64,000 nt of DNA from SZUA-36 sp963704855 (lineage in GTDB: Bacteria > Pseudomonadota > Gammaproteobacteria > Xanthomonadales > SZUA-36). Shown here in pieces: positions 10,601 through 18,398 of the stretch. The notes beneath the pieces were generated by a model. The model worked only from the letters and a program-made list of their open reading frames with translations. It was not told the DNA's origin and made no database searches. How positions within the stretch are numbered: position 1 is the stretch's first letter; every line of letters begins with the position of its first letter. The stretch is from the NCBI GenBank assembly GCA_963704855.1, contig CAVPHY010000017.1, positions 210,509 through 274,508 on the forward strand, in the 5' to 3' direction. Both the position numbers and the translations under genes were made by a program.

Positions 10601-11144
10601 TCACACTGGTAACCTGGTTCACCGTCTGTTGCAGCTGATCGGTGGGCAGGGGGTGGAAAGCTGGAGCCGGAATGGCGGTATGGCCCGGCAGGTGGACTGG
10701 TGCCGGCAACAACTGCTACGCGAAGGTGTTCAAGCCAGGAAAGCCGATGCCATCATCGACCGCACGGCAACCGCCATCGACAATTGCCTGTCTTCGGAAC
10801 GGGGCAGGTGGATACTGGAAAGCCACGAAGATGCACACTGTGAATACGCGATTACCGCGATGCTTGCCGGGGCAAATGAAAGTGAAGACGGCAGTGACTC
10901 CGCGAGTCCGAAAAGCCTGGTGCTGGACCGAACATTTATCGAAGACGGCACCCGTTGGATCATCGATTACAAAACCTCGAGCCATACCGGTGGGGATCTG
11001 CCGGGCTTCCTGAATAGCGAGGAGAAGCGTTACAGGGAACAACTGCAGTTTTACAAAAACGCCCTCGCCCTGGCAGAAACACGCCCCATCAAAACAGCGC
11101 TGTATTTCCCGCTGCTTGATGAATTCCTGGAAGTTGGATCCTGA
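7635..11144 (+). CDS. AddA-like UvrD/RecB helicase-nuclease
   Basis: 1169 residues from ATG 7635, which follows a strong AAGGAGG site; longer upstream readings overlap the previous gene. SF1A helicase motifs: Walker A APAGSGKT (residues 24-31), VDEFQDTSF, GDPMQSIYRFR, VNFRST, TIYSAKGLQFD and VATTRA. A C-terminal PD-(D/E)XK nuclease contains WIIDYKTSSHTGG. With the overlapping upstream gene it forms a two-subunit helicase-nuclease comparable to AddAB. No recBCD genes are seen in the window. Confidence 0.93.
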   Translation: MNQPSDWLQREQACDLANSCIVQAPAGSGKTELLTQRMLGLLAQVENPEEVVAITFTRKAAAEMSHRLLGHLKAAALEKNGRNARETLKPHEQVSRELALAVLENDAGQGWSLLEQPSRLRIRTIDSLCSELARQLPLLSGLGGGQQIAVDADALYRTAATRTMAAIEDDGDPLQADVIRVLDRYDNQYDRLVELLTAMLASREQWIGHLLDARCGDGFDRQGMEDALRYLVEVQLGKARQLTPDSLLLALPRFYRYAISNAAQNEAELRDLLETAGGFDSEFLDLPDIAEALPHWKTMINSLLTAGGTMRKSVTAKEGFPAPSGARGDDRVRYAAYKDEFFALLNEHRENDALISIYNTISTLPNPVYEDEAWESLESLIRILIRATVNWEVVMAENGEVDFSEMANRAIRSLGHEHAPSDLALRLDYRIQHLLVDEFQDTSFSQVHLLDKLTTGWSDGDGRTLFLVGDPMQSIYRFRKAEVSLFIKAWQGRLFDHIRLIPLQLSVNFRSTKPIVVWVNQVFPMVMPPQSDAVLGAVSYTAADTKPDVPDNGNVVIQILPERDDEEEARQVCEVIGQCSADETIAVLVRSRSHASAILAELDRLKQDQPRYRYQAIKFTPLAATTLIQDLVSLTLALLQPADRLAWLASLRTPFIGLDLADLDALVAGNSDSIILDGISAGAGEHAHGRFSGDGRQRLQRTGPVLLDAVNRRGRQSVRSLVESTWIRLGGPACIENDSELNDAATYFDLLDTLEAESLPIDRDTLDLRMKELYAEPDARADGKLQILTIYSAKGLQFDTVILPGLNRSPQGDGNKLLHWFELAGEDRIVMSPMRNTAEKELQKKSGDLIQFISNVEKQRKNLEDGRLLYVATTRAIQKLYLFAAIKPTAKGEIKANNSSLLGGLWPAIEGIQTPLISEAAGDLQVTGEQEPDENEEDDMGVKALPQEYRRLSSEWQLPPPPESVQLEKAGFEEAQDYIEFSWAGEDARHTGNLVHRLLQLIGGQGVESWSRNGGMARQVDWCRQQLLREGVQARKADAIIDRTATAIDNCLSSERGRWILESHEDAHCEYAITAMLAGANESEDGSDSASPKSLVLDRTFIEDGTRWIIDYKTSSHTGGDLPGFLNSEEKRYREQLQFYKNALALAETRPIKTALYFPLLDEFLEVGS

Positions 11145-11153
11145 AGGGGTCCC

Positions 11154-11223
11154 AAAAAGGGGTCAGGTACATTTAATTGGGCTCAGCTATCTGAGCCCAA
11201 TTAAATGTACCTGACCCCTTTTT
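11154..11223. repeat. REP-like perfect inverted repeat (GGGGTCAGGTACATTTAA family)
   Basis: Two perfect 33-base arms around a 4-base loop (CTAT). The arm contains GGGGTCAGGTACATTTAA and then GGGCTCAG. The core is shared with 15158-15225. It sits between the convergent helicase-nuclease and toxin genes, where the hairpin and T-run could also terminate transcription. Confidence 0.9.
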
Positions 11224-11228
11224 GCCAT

Positions 11229-11573
11229 TTAAAGCCCCAAAACCAGCCGCAGACCGTCCTCAACCTCTTTAACGGAACGGTTATTGAGTGTTCCCACATG
11301 CCCGCTCAAAAACGATTTATCGAGCGTAATGACCTGTGAAACATTCACCACGGAAGCCTTCTTCAAGCCGCTCGACCGGGCAGATATCCGGACGTTTCCC
11401 GGTGCATTTGCCAACACCAGGTTGGATGTGATGGTAACCGCCACTACCGTGTTTATTCGACTGCGGTTAAATTCATTTGACTGGATAATAAGGACGGGCC
11501 GGCGGAAACCCGGTGCGGAGCCGCTCGGGGCACTCAGGCTTGTCCACCATATCTCACCGCGCCTCACTACCAC
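11229..11573 (-). CDS. MazF/PemK-family toxin endoribonuclease
   Basis: 114 residues. Typical MazF features: RRGEIWWTSL at the start, GSAPGFRRPVLIIQSNEFN, VAVTITSN, and SVVNVSQVITLDKSFL with a GTL close. MazF toxins cut mRNA at short sequences. The start overlaps the 3' end of the upstream antitoxin gene by 7 bases, the usual coupling. Likely autoregulated through the palindrome at 11819-11836. Confidence 0.9.
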   Translation of the reverse strand: MVVRRGEIWWTSLSAPSGSAPGFRRPVLIIQSNEFNRSRINTVVAVTITSNLVLANAPGNVRISARSSGLKKASVVNVSQVITLDKSFLSGHVGTLNNRSVKEVEDGLRLVLGL

Positions 11574-11809
11574 TTTTCCTCGCTTAGCGATTTGTTTTGC
11601 ATCTCCTCAAGCCCGTGATCGAGCCCGGATGCAGACGGATCAACTTTGTAAACGGCGTCCAGCTGCTCCGTGACGCCGCTGTAGCGGTACTTTTCAACCA
11701 GTGCATCAACGGCCGTTGCATACAACTGGCTGCGGGATATACCCAGCCGCCTCGCAAGCTTCTCGGCCGATTCGAATATCGGGTCAGGAATTGAGATGGC
11801 AGTTTTCAT
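11567..11809 (-). CDS. ribbon-helix-helix antitoxin for the MazF-like toxin
   Basis: 80 residues. The N-terminus MKTAISIPDPIFESAEKLAR then LGISRSQLYATAV is a CopG-type RHH DNA-binding domain. The acidic C-terminal part would wrap the toxin. First gene of the two-gene operon. A perfect 18-base palindrome ends 10 bases before the ATG, consistent with autorepression. Confidence 0.85.
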   Translation of the reverse strand: MKTAISIPDPIFESAEKLARRLGISRSQLYATAVDALVEKYRYSGVTEQLDAVYKVDPSASGLDHGLEEMQNKSLSEEKW

Positions 11810-11818
11810 CGAATCAAA

Positions 11819-11836
11819 GTATAACCATGGTTATAC
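11819..11836. promoter_or_regulatory. palindromic operator of the mazEF-like operon
   Basis: Perfect 18-base palindrome GTATAACCATGGTTATAC, 10 to 27 bases upstream of the antitoxin start. Position and symmetry fit an RHH dimer-of-dimers operator overlapping the promoter. Function is inferred. Confidence 0.65.
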
Positions 11837-11922
11837 CCGTGTCAACAAGCCAATATCCCGCACTCTTGTAAGCCAATAAGGTTTAAAACCAATATACCTG
11901 TCAGAACAACGCAGATAACAAA

Positions 11923-14334
11923 TCAAAGTTGCAAAACCACGGCAGCCAACAAGTATGCCAGCACGGCAATCCCTACCACGATGGCAAAACCGAGGTGAAT
12001 GGCGAGCAAAGTCGCGAGGATGGCGCTCACCACCGAGGCGCAGCCGTTGAGCCCCCAGGCCCACGGAATCCAGGCTGGCAGCCTGTCCGAAACCACCCCC
12101 AGGCCGACCGGAAAAGGCATACCCATCAGGAAAGCCAGCGGTGCGATCAACATGACCGAGGCGGGTATCTTGAATCCGATGGGCATGTGCACCAACTGCT
12201 CAAACAGGGCGGGCAACAACCCGGTATACAGTAAAGAAAGCACACCGATACCCAGCGCGACACCCCGCAGGGAAAAGCGATTTTGCCACCATTTGGAGTA
12301 CAGGCTACCCAGTCCAGCAAAAAGCAGGAAGGCGCACAGCACCACCGATACGGCATAGAGCGGATGGTGCAGGAACAGGATAAACTTCTGGATAAAGGCA
12401 ATTTCGATCAGCATGAAGGCGATGCCGACGGCCGGGAAATAGACCAGTAAACGCCAGCGCAGACCCTGCCCGGCGACTGTGCTGCGGTGCTGCAGCCACA
12501 GCGGCAGCAAGACCAGTAAAATACTGACCAGCACGGCCAGCACCAACGTGGCAACAAGCACCAGGTAACCCCATTCCAGCAACGGCATACCACCACGGCC
12601 CCGCAAGGACAGCAACTCGGGCAGGGTTCTCAATTTCAGGAAGTGGGAAAAATACGGTTGGTCATCGCTGGATGGACGGATATTAAACTTGTAACCCTCC
12701 ATGAATTCATCGCGCTTGGGCCCGAGCAGGTGGCTTGCAGCCTCATAAAACCAGGGTTCCTGCAACTGGTTATAACGGTTGGCCTCCTCCCTGCTTATAC
12801 CGGGGTAATGCACCAGGTCAAACGCCCGTTCCCTGCTGAATAACTTGAGGTTGGCGATATCGGCAGCGGTGAAAGCCTCGTTTTTAACCAGCAGCGTACT
12901 GGTGTTCCAGCTCCTGATCATGGCCAGCTGCCGGCCCGGGTCCGCCACGCCCGCCCGCTCGAGCGTCTCGATTACGGTCGCAAATATTTTCAGGCTGTCC
13001 CTTGGTGGCGTCCTGAGCCAGCGGGTGATGCTCAGAATCCCACCGGGCTCGAGGTGCTGCAGGTATTGGTCGAAGGCTTCCAGCGTGTACAGGTAGTTTT
13101 CATTGAGTGCATAGAGACCGGCGGATGAAGCGCCAAATGAATCGATCAGGGCCACCTGGATCAGGTCATAGCGATCCGTGGCCGCGCTGATAAACCCCCG
13201 TGCCTCGCGGTTATACACCGTGACACCAGGTTGCTGGTAAAGACTGCCGGTGAAATCTGCAAACACATCGTTCACCAGTTCCACCACCTGCGGATTGAGT
13301 TCCACGGCATCGATCCGGCTTGCCCGGTGATATAGCGCCTGCAGCACCTCCGCACCCCCGCCGGCGCCCAGCACCAGTACCACCGGCTTTTCCAGCAGGT
13401 GATAGGGCAGGGCTGAAGACTGGTAATCAAGATAGGCCAGCTTGTCCAGATCACCATCAAAGCGTGTCAGCACGCTGAGCGCATCCGCGTCGGTAAATAA
13501 CCCCAGTTGAGACGGGATCGAACCCGGCGTATTCAGGCTCATACCGGGGCTGTGGCGGAACGGAACCGACGGGCTATCCACCGTTGTGAGCTGGCCCAGC
13601 GGGCTGGAGCGCTGATCAAGCAGCTCTGCATCGAGCACCTTCAGCGCCTGGCTCAACCCCTTGAACTCCGATACCTTCAGCGGGAACGAGGCGACAGGCA
13701 TTAGCGACACGGCGGCCGCCAGCACCAGGGCTATCACCGGCCAGCGTGGTTGCAGTGAACATTCCCACCAGGCCACGGCGGCTGAAAGCAGACCCAGTGC
13801 ACCGATCACCTGCAGTGCGAACACCGGTGTTACGAAAAATAACAGGCCGATAATGGCGAGGGCACCGCTACCCGCGCCCACCAGGTCAAAACAGTAAACC
13901 CGGTGCACACGGGTGCTGAATTCTCCGAAAGCCAGGCAAATGCAATTGGCCGCACAAAAAAACGGTATCAGCAGGAGCAGGAAAACCAGCATCAGCCAGA
14001 AGGGCTGTTGCGGATCCCAGAGCACTTCCAGGGCATTGAATGGAACACTCTGCGCAAGCCGGAAACAAACCACGGCGCTGATGCCAAATAACACGGCATT
14101 GACCACGTAGGCCAACCAGAAATGCCCAGCCAGCCAGCGCCGGCCAAGGGCAAGGAACGTGCCGCTGGCGCCGTAGCCCAGCAGCGCAAGGCTGATCATC
14201 ATGTAGGCGAAGTGATGCCACTGGATGATGGAGAACAGCCGCATCAGCAGGATTTCGTAGGCCAGTGCCGCAGCTGAAATCAGCGCGATGGAGAATAACG
14301 GTGGCCTCGCAGTGGCTTGTGGGTTGTCCCGCAC
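11923..14334 (-). CDS. membrane protein with spermidine-synthase-like methyltransferase fold
   Basis: 803 residues from a GTG start. About six transmembrane helices occupy residues ~12-220. A soluble Rossmann domain follows at ~320-560 with the SAM-type loop VLVLGAGGGAEVLQA and acidic DAVELNPQVVEL, as in SpeE-like proteins. Another hydrophobic block covers ~600-800. The start is 3 bases past the pcm stop, so they form an operon. Members of this membrane-SpeE group are poorly characterised; aminopropyl transfer is not proven here. Confidence 0.8.
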   Translation of the reverse strand: MRDNPQATARPPLFSIALISAAALAYEILLMRLFSIIQWHHFAYMMISLALLGYGASGTFLALGRRWLAGHFWLAYVVNAVLFGISAVVCFRLAQSVPFNALEVLWDPQQPFWLMLVFLLLLIPFFCAANCICLAFGEFSTRVHRVYCFDLVGAGSGALAIIGLLFFVTPVFALQVIGALGLLSAAVAWWECSLQPRWPVIALVLAAAVSLMPVASFPLKVSEFKGLSQALKVLDAELLDQRSSPLGQLTTVDSPSVPFRHSPGMSLNTPGSIPSQLGLFTDADALSVLTRFDGDLDKLAYLDYQSSALPYHLLEKPVVLVLGAGGGAEVLQALYHRASRIDAVELNPQVVELVNDVFADFTGSLYQQPGVTVYNREARGFISAATDRYDLIQVALIDSFGASSAGLYALNENYLYTLEAFDQYLQHLEPGGILSITRWLRTPPRDSLKIFATVIETLERAGVADPGRQLAMIRSWNTSTLLVKNEAFTAADIANLKLFSRERAFDLVHYPGISREEANRYNQLQEPWFYEAASHLLGPKRDEFMEGYKFNIRPSSDDQPYFSHFLKLRTLPELLSLRGRGGMPLLEWGYLVLVATLVLAVLVSILLVLLPLWLQHRSTVAGQGLRWRLLVYFPAVGIAFMLIEIAFIQKFILFLHHPLYAVSVVLCAFLLFAGLGSLYSKWWQNRFSLRGVALGIGVLSLLYTGLLPALFEQLVHMPIGFKIPASVMLIAPLAFLMGMPFPVGLGVVSDRLPAWIPWAWGLNGCASVVSAILATLLAIHLGFAIVVGIAVLAYLLAAVVLQL

Positions 14335-14337
14335 TAA

Positions 14338-15105
14338 CTAATGTTTACCGGTAAACGGAACAAACACGACCGGCATGATCTGGCGGGTTGTTACTTCGCC
14401 CTCAAGGCTTTTTTTGACCATGCTCAGTTGCTGAACCTGGAAAGCGGGGCCCACCGGAATCATCATGATGCCGCCGGGTTTAAGCTGGCGCACCAACGGC
14501 GGCGGAATATGGCTGCTGGCCGCAGTCACGATAATGGCGTCAAAAGGCGCGTGCTCTTCCCAGCCGAAATAGCCGTCGGCGTTCTTGACCTCGACATTTT
14601 CAAAACCCAGTCGATCCAGGCGTTTTGAAGACGATTCGGCCAGTTCGGGGATGATTTCTATGGAATAGACCTTGCTGACCAGCCTGGAGAGGACGGCTGC
14701 CTGGTAACCCGAGCCGGTGCCGATTTCCAGGACGACATCACCGGCCTCCGGCTCCAGCAGGTCTGTCATCAGGGCAACGATATAGGGCTGGGAAATGGTC
14801 TGGCCGTAACCGATGGGCAGTGGCCGGTTTTCATAGGCCTGTGACTGCAATTGGGCGGGTACGAAGCGGTGCCGCCCGACCGTGCCCATGACCTGCATGA
14901 CACGCTCGTCCAAGCTGCTTTTGCCTATGTAGCTGCTGGTACGGCTGACATCCTGGGAGATTTCAGCGACAAGGCGTTCGCGCAATACCTGGTAGTCTTC
15001 GGCAGCCCCGGCCCATGAAACAGCACAAACAAGCCCCACCATACCGAGGAAACATCCCCGGCGGATACCAGAGCTTTGCCTGCCAAAACGACGCATGCCG
15101 TTCAC
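14338..15105 (-). CDS. pcm: exported protein-L-isoaspartate O-methyltransferase
   Basis: 255 residues from a GTG start (ATG 15096 is an alternative). The core has the PIMT signatures: RHRFVPAQ, PLPIGYGQTISQPYIVA, VLEIGTGSGYQAAVL and LKPGGIMMIPVG. It methylates isoaspartyl residues for repair. Unlike the usual cytosolic ~210-residue enzyme, it has an N-terminal extension with a hydrophobic stretch ending WAGAA (residues ~16-35), which looks like a signal peptide, so a periplasmic location is inferred. Coupled to the SpeE-like membrane gene downstream. Confidence 0.88.
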   Translation of the reverse strand: MNGMRRFGRQSSGIRRGCFLGMVGLVCAVSWAGAAEDYQVLRERLVAEISQDVSRTSSYIGKSSLDERVMQVMGTVGRHRFVPAQLQSQAYENRPLPIGYGQTISQPYIVALMTDLLEPEAGDVVLEIGTGSGYQAAVLSRLVSKVYSIEIIPELAESSSKRLDRLGFENVEVKNADGYFGWEEHAPFDAIIVTAASSHIPPPLVRQLKPGGIMMIPVGPAFQVQQLSMVKKSLEGEVTTRQIMPVVFVPFTGKH

Positions 15106-15157
15106 ATATCCGGCTGTTAAGGTCTTATTATTCTAGCACCCCATCAAGGCAAGCGGT

Positions 15158-15243
15158 AAAAGGGGTCAGGTACATTTAAAGAGGTTCGGTTCGCCGAATC
15201 TCTTTAAATGTACCTGACCCCTTTTAGTCACCTGACCCCTTTT
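15158..15243. repeat. REP-like inverted repeat plus extra half-site
   Basis: Arms AAAAGGGGTCAGGTACATTT...AAATGTACCTGACCCCTTTT (15158-15225) enclose a CGG-TTCG-CCG tip with one mismatch. A further CACCTGACCCCTTTT half-site follows at 15229-15243. The half-site supplies the TAA stop of the thioesterase gene that ends at 15242. Same family as 11154-11223. Confidence 0.88.
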
Positions 15244-15700
15244 AGTCATGTTCTTCATGCCATTTACTGATAATGTCTTCGGCAATCGCCAGTGGGCGGC
15301 CCGTGGCAACATCCACGAAAACCCAGTCCGTTTCACCTTTCGCGAGCAATACATTGTCACCCTCACGGCGAAACTGGTAACAACGCAGCGACCGGACGCG
15401 CCGCAGGTTTTCCACCCAGGTCAGCGCTATCACATCATCACCCGCAAAAATGGGTTTCAGGTATACGATATGGTGCGAACGGGCCACCCAGGTTGCGCCG
15501 GCGGCCTGCATCGCCGCGCTTCCGCCAGCGGCCTCATAGTGGAGTATGGCAACATCCTGCATCCACTGGACATAAACGACGTTATTCACATGTCCGTTCT
15601 GATCAACCGCACTTTCGGGTACGGTGAAGCGGTGTTGGAATACCCCGGTTGCGGGTGGTTCATAATTCTTCATTACCAGGTCAGCCGCCATTATTTCCAA
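15242..15700 (-). CDS. acyl-CoA thioesterase, 4HBT hotdog family
   Basis: 152 residues. Hotdog-fold pattern: HRFTVPESAVDQNGHVNNVVYVQWMQD, where the Asp/Asn-rich DQNGHVNN loop holds the active site, then HHIVYLKPIFAGDDV. Closest in look to FadM/YbgC thioesterases that hydrolyse acyl-CoA. The first bases overlap the 3' end of the upstream HIT gene. The stop codon lies inside a GGGGTCAG repeat half-site. Confidence 0.85.
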   Translation of the reverse strand: MEIMAADLVMKNYEPPATGVFQHRFTVPESAVDQNGHVNNVVYVQWMQDVAILHYEAAGGSAAMQAAGATWVARSHHIVYLKPIFAGDDVIALTWVENLRRVRSLRCYQFRREGDNVLLAKGETDWVFVDVATGRPLAIAEDIISKWHEEHD

Positions 15701-16122
15701 AATCCGGAAATATGCGCACGCAGCGCGTCACGTTGTGCCGGGGTGATCGCCTGCGCAACCGCCAGCTGCGGTACGACGGGCCAGCCGGGGTCGGGGATGG
15801 TCAGGCCGCAGGCGCTTTGAGGCTTTGAGTAACGCGGGATAACGTGGAAATGGACATTTGGGTCAACCATCATCAGCATCAGGTAGTTGATCTTCTCGTA
15901 GGAGAACGCGGCCTTGAGAGCTCGCTCAATATCCCCCACAACGGTTCCCATTTCCTGATAGGAATCCATGGAGATACCTGAAAATTCGGTGGCATCCGAT
16001 TTCTCGCACAATATCAGCGAACCCAGTGTCGCCTGCGGCTCGCGCAACAACACCAGCCAATGGTCGTACTCACGAATAAGGGTTTGCGGGTAACCGAATC
16101 GGACTGCGGTCTGGTTTGTCAT
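15691..16122 (-). CDS. HIT-family nucleotide-binding protein
   Basis: 143 residues from ATG 16122, chosen because GAGGAG lies 7 bases upstream; an earlier in-frame start at 16149 lacks a site. The histidine triad region reads DPNVHFHVIPRY, with Asn in place of the first His and the next two His kept. HIT proteins hydrolyse or transfer nucleotidyl groups; the substrate is unknown. It overlaps the thioesterase gene by 10 bases, so it is probably co-transcribed. Confidence 0.85.
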   Translation of the reverse strand: MTNQTAVRFGYPQTLIREYDHWLVLLREPQATLGSLILCEKSDATEFSGISMDSYQEMGTVVGDIERALKAAFSYEKINYLMLMMVDPNVHFHVIPRYSKPQSACGLTIPDPGWPVVPQLAVAQAITPAQRDALRAHISGFWK

Positions 16123-16264
16123 GATTATTGCTCCTCGCCCGGCTTTCACCGAAACATCACATCTACACGCCTTCCGATGACGTGGAATAGGCCCTGATTA
16201 TCCGCGTTTGCCGTCAAAAAAGTCTACAATTAACCGCGTGAGACAACGCCACCGGAGTTGTGCT

Positions 16265-17129
16265 GTGCGTCAATTTGGTGAGATCGAAGGTGTAATTGCA
16301 GGTACCGAGTTTGCCAACCGGGCGGAGCTGGCGGCCTCCGGTATTCACCCACCTACCCAGGCAGGCATCAGTGGTTCCAGCACACAAGGTGCGGATTCGA
16401 TCGTCGTGTCAGGCGGTTACGAAGATGATGAAGACTACGGCGACTACCTCATCTATGGCGGGCAGGCCGGCTTTGATCCCAACACCAAGCAGCAGAATGA
16501 AGACGCGGAGCTGAGCCGGGGCAACCTTGCACTGGTTGTCAGCTACAACAAGGGTCTACCGGTGCGGGTAACGCGAGGGCTTAGGGTCCAAACAACATAC
16601 CTACCGCTATGACGGGCTCTACCTGGTTGAAAGGTGGTGGGTGGACCGGGGCAAATCCGGTTTTAAAATCTACCGTTTCGCGCTGAGAAAGATTGACGAC
16701 AAACCCATATCGACACCTGCCGGCGAATTGCCCTTGCCCTCCAGAAACCAGGAGCCCGACCGGGCCGGCTCACACACCACCCGTATCGTCCGCGATACCC
16801 TTACATCCGAGGCAGTAAAAGAAGCACACCAGCACATTTGCCAGACCTGCTCAACCCGTCTCGAACGGCCTGGCGGGGCTTACGCACAGGCCGCCTATAT
16901 CCGGCCGCTCGGGCGCCCGCACAACGGACCGGACACGGCCGATAACATTCTATGCCTGTGCCCCAATTGCCATGTATTGTTCGATGGCTGGGCCTTCGCC
17001 ATCGAGGATGACGGCACGCTGATCGGCGCCATGAGCGGCAGTCTTTACGAGGTGGACGCCCACCCGGTCAGCCGCGAACACCTGGCTTATCACCGGCGTT
17101 TGTATCGGGAAGTAACCGGGGACGCATAA
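16265..17129 (+). pseudogene. SRA (YDG)-HNH endonuclease, frameshifted
   Basis: Part one runs from GTG 16265 (GGAG upstream) with the SRA signatures FGEIEGVIAGTEFANRAEL, GIHPPTQAGISG, DYLIYGGQAG and GLPVRVTRG. It is thrown out of frame near 16580-16590 and stops at 16612. The neighbouring frame continues YRYDGLYLVERWWVDRGKSG and then an HNH module (CQTC, 22-residue gap, IRPLGRPHNGPD, CLCPNCHVLFDGW) to 17129. One single-base change would restore one protein. SRA-HNH proteins cut DNA with modified cytosine. A sequencing indel is possible. Confidence 0.82.
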
Positions 17130-17201
17130 CCCGGTCGATCACAAGCGTGCCACCCTTTGATCGTTACCGACCCATGATTTCAACCAAAACGCTTCGATCG
17201 T

Positions 17202-17627
17202 TCACTGATCACCGGGCTCGAACCCGGCGAGGGCGGCATCGGCAAGCTTTATCCTGAGACCGGCCAATACCGCATCAGTGTAAGGCAGCGCAGGAAACTT
17301 CCCCCAAACCGGCAGCGGCCAGGCGCGGTCCGATTCAAACCGGACGACGTGGTGGAGGTGCAACTGCGGCACGAGGTTGCCGATCGCGGCGACATTGAGT
17401 TTGTCACCTTTGAAAGCGTTCATCAGGAAAGCGGACAAACGGCAGGACTCGTCCAGCAACTGCGCGCGATCCGCACTGTTAAGCTGGTAGATTTCACGTA
17501 CATCGTCACGATCCGGCACCAGGATGAACCACGGGTAACTGGCGTCGTTCATCAGCAGCAGATGGCTCAGCTCAAAGCGGCCCAGGCGTATACAGTCGGC
17601 TGCCAGCCGGGGGTGCAGTTCGGTCAT
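17202..17627 (-). CDS. HIT-family hydrolase
   Basis: 141 residues from ATG 17627; a longer reading to 17693 would overlap the upstream gene. The triad region is GNLVPQLHLHHVVRFESD, with Gln at the first His position as in other QLHxH members, followed by WPLPVWG. A phosphohydrolase or nucleotidyl transferase; the substrate is unknown. It starts 16 bases past the HEPN-like gene, suggesting one transcript. Confidence 0.87.
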   Translation of the reverse strand: MTELHPRLAADCIRLGRFELSHLLLMNDASYPWFILVPDRDDVREIYQLNSADRAQLLDESCRLSAFLMNAFKGDKLNVAAIGNLVPQLHLHHVVRFESDRAWPLPVWGKFPALPYTDAVLAGLRIKLADAALAGFEPGDQ

Positions 17628-17643
17628 GGAAGCTTCACCCGAA

Positions 17644-18333
17644 TCACTCGACCACCGGGTAGCAGGCATCACCCCAAACGCGCTGGGAATCATTCATCAT
17701 CAAGTGAATAACGACGGGTACCAACCGCCCCATGATATCGGCGCCCTGAAGTATCTGGGCGCGGTTGACGCTGCTATTCCAGGTGGCGCCGCCGTGCAGT
17801 AACTGGTTGCGCAGCGTGTACAGGCGGTCGAACATGATGCCCATGACCTTCTGGGTATCCATGCTGCCCAGCGCGCGGCGTGCCGCTGCCTTGCTGTTCT
17901 GGAACGCGGTCAGCCAGGCTTCCTCCGGGATCTGGCCGTTCTGGAATTCCCAGAAGGGCTGAAAGACATATTGATTGTCGATCATCAGGCGTATCTCACC
18001 GGAAAACCGCTCCCAGACCAAGCCATAAAGCAGGTGCTCCGAATCCGATTCGATCAGGCGTTGCAAAAAACCCTGGAACATCGTCCGCTCAGATAGGTTC
18101 TGACGGTCAGTCGCCTGGTTCGCATAGGCCGCGTTGAACGCGACCCACAGGAAGATAAAGCGGGCGTCGTGATCTTCCGTTTCCCGCTCGGCCCGGTTGA
18201 GCCAGCTGAGCGCGCGGTGCACACGCAGTTTCAAAGAATTGGGAAACCCATCGCGGATTTCACGTTGACGGGTTTTCAGGTTCCGATAGTTAAGGGAGGC
18301 TCTTCCGCCGGTGTCAGTATGATTAGTGTTCAA
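17644..18333 (-). CDS. HEPN-like protein of unknown function
   Basis: 229 residues, probably from TTG 18333; no ATG with a good site was found. Mostly helical, with no signal peptide. Near the C-terminus it has RNQLLH (R175 to H180), the R-x4-H pattern of HEPN RNases, followed by GGATWNSSVNR. HEPN proteins are often RNA-cutting toxins or defence effectors. Here the neighbour is a HIT hydrolase rather than an MNT nucleotidyltransferase. Family assignment rests on one motif. Confidence 0.6.
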   Translation of the reverse strand: MNTNHTDTGGRASLNYRNLKTRQREIRDGFPNSLKLRVHRALSWLNRAERETEDHDARFIFLWVAFNAAYANQATDRQNLSERTMFQGFLQRLIESDSEHLLYGLVWERFSGEIRLMIDNQYVFQPFWEFQNGQIPEEAWLTAFQNSKAAARRALGSMDTQKVMGIMFDRLYTLRNQLLHGGATWNSSVNRAQILQGADIMGRLVPVVIHLMMNDSQRVWGDACYPVVE

Positions 18334-18398
18334 GGCCTTTCCCGAAAGTATCTCCGCACCTTAAAGCTGAATGATACTTCAAATTCGGGCTGGCAGAG

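Noticed and set aside
15691..16122. Loss of function of the HIT protein because the first His is Asn
   Set aside because: Variants at the first triad position occur in active HIT subfamilies; the catalytic-core His residues remain.
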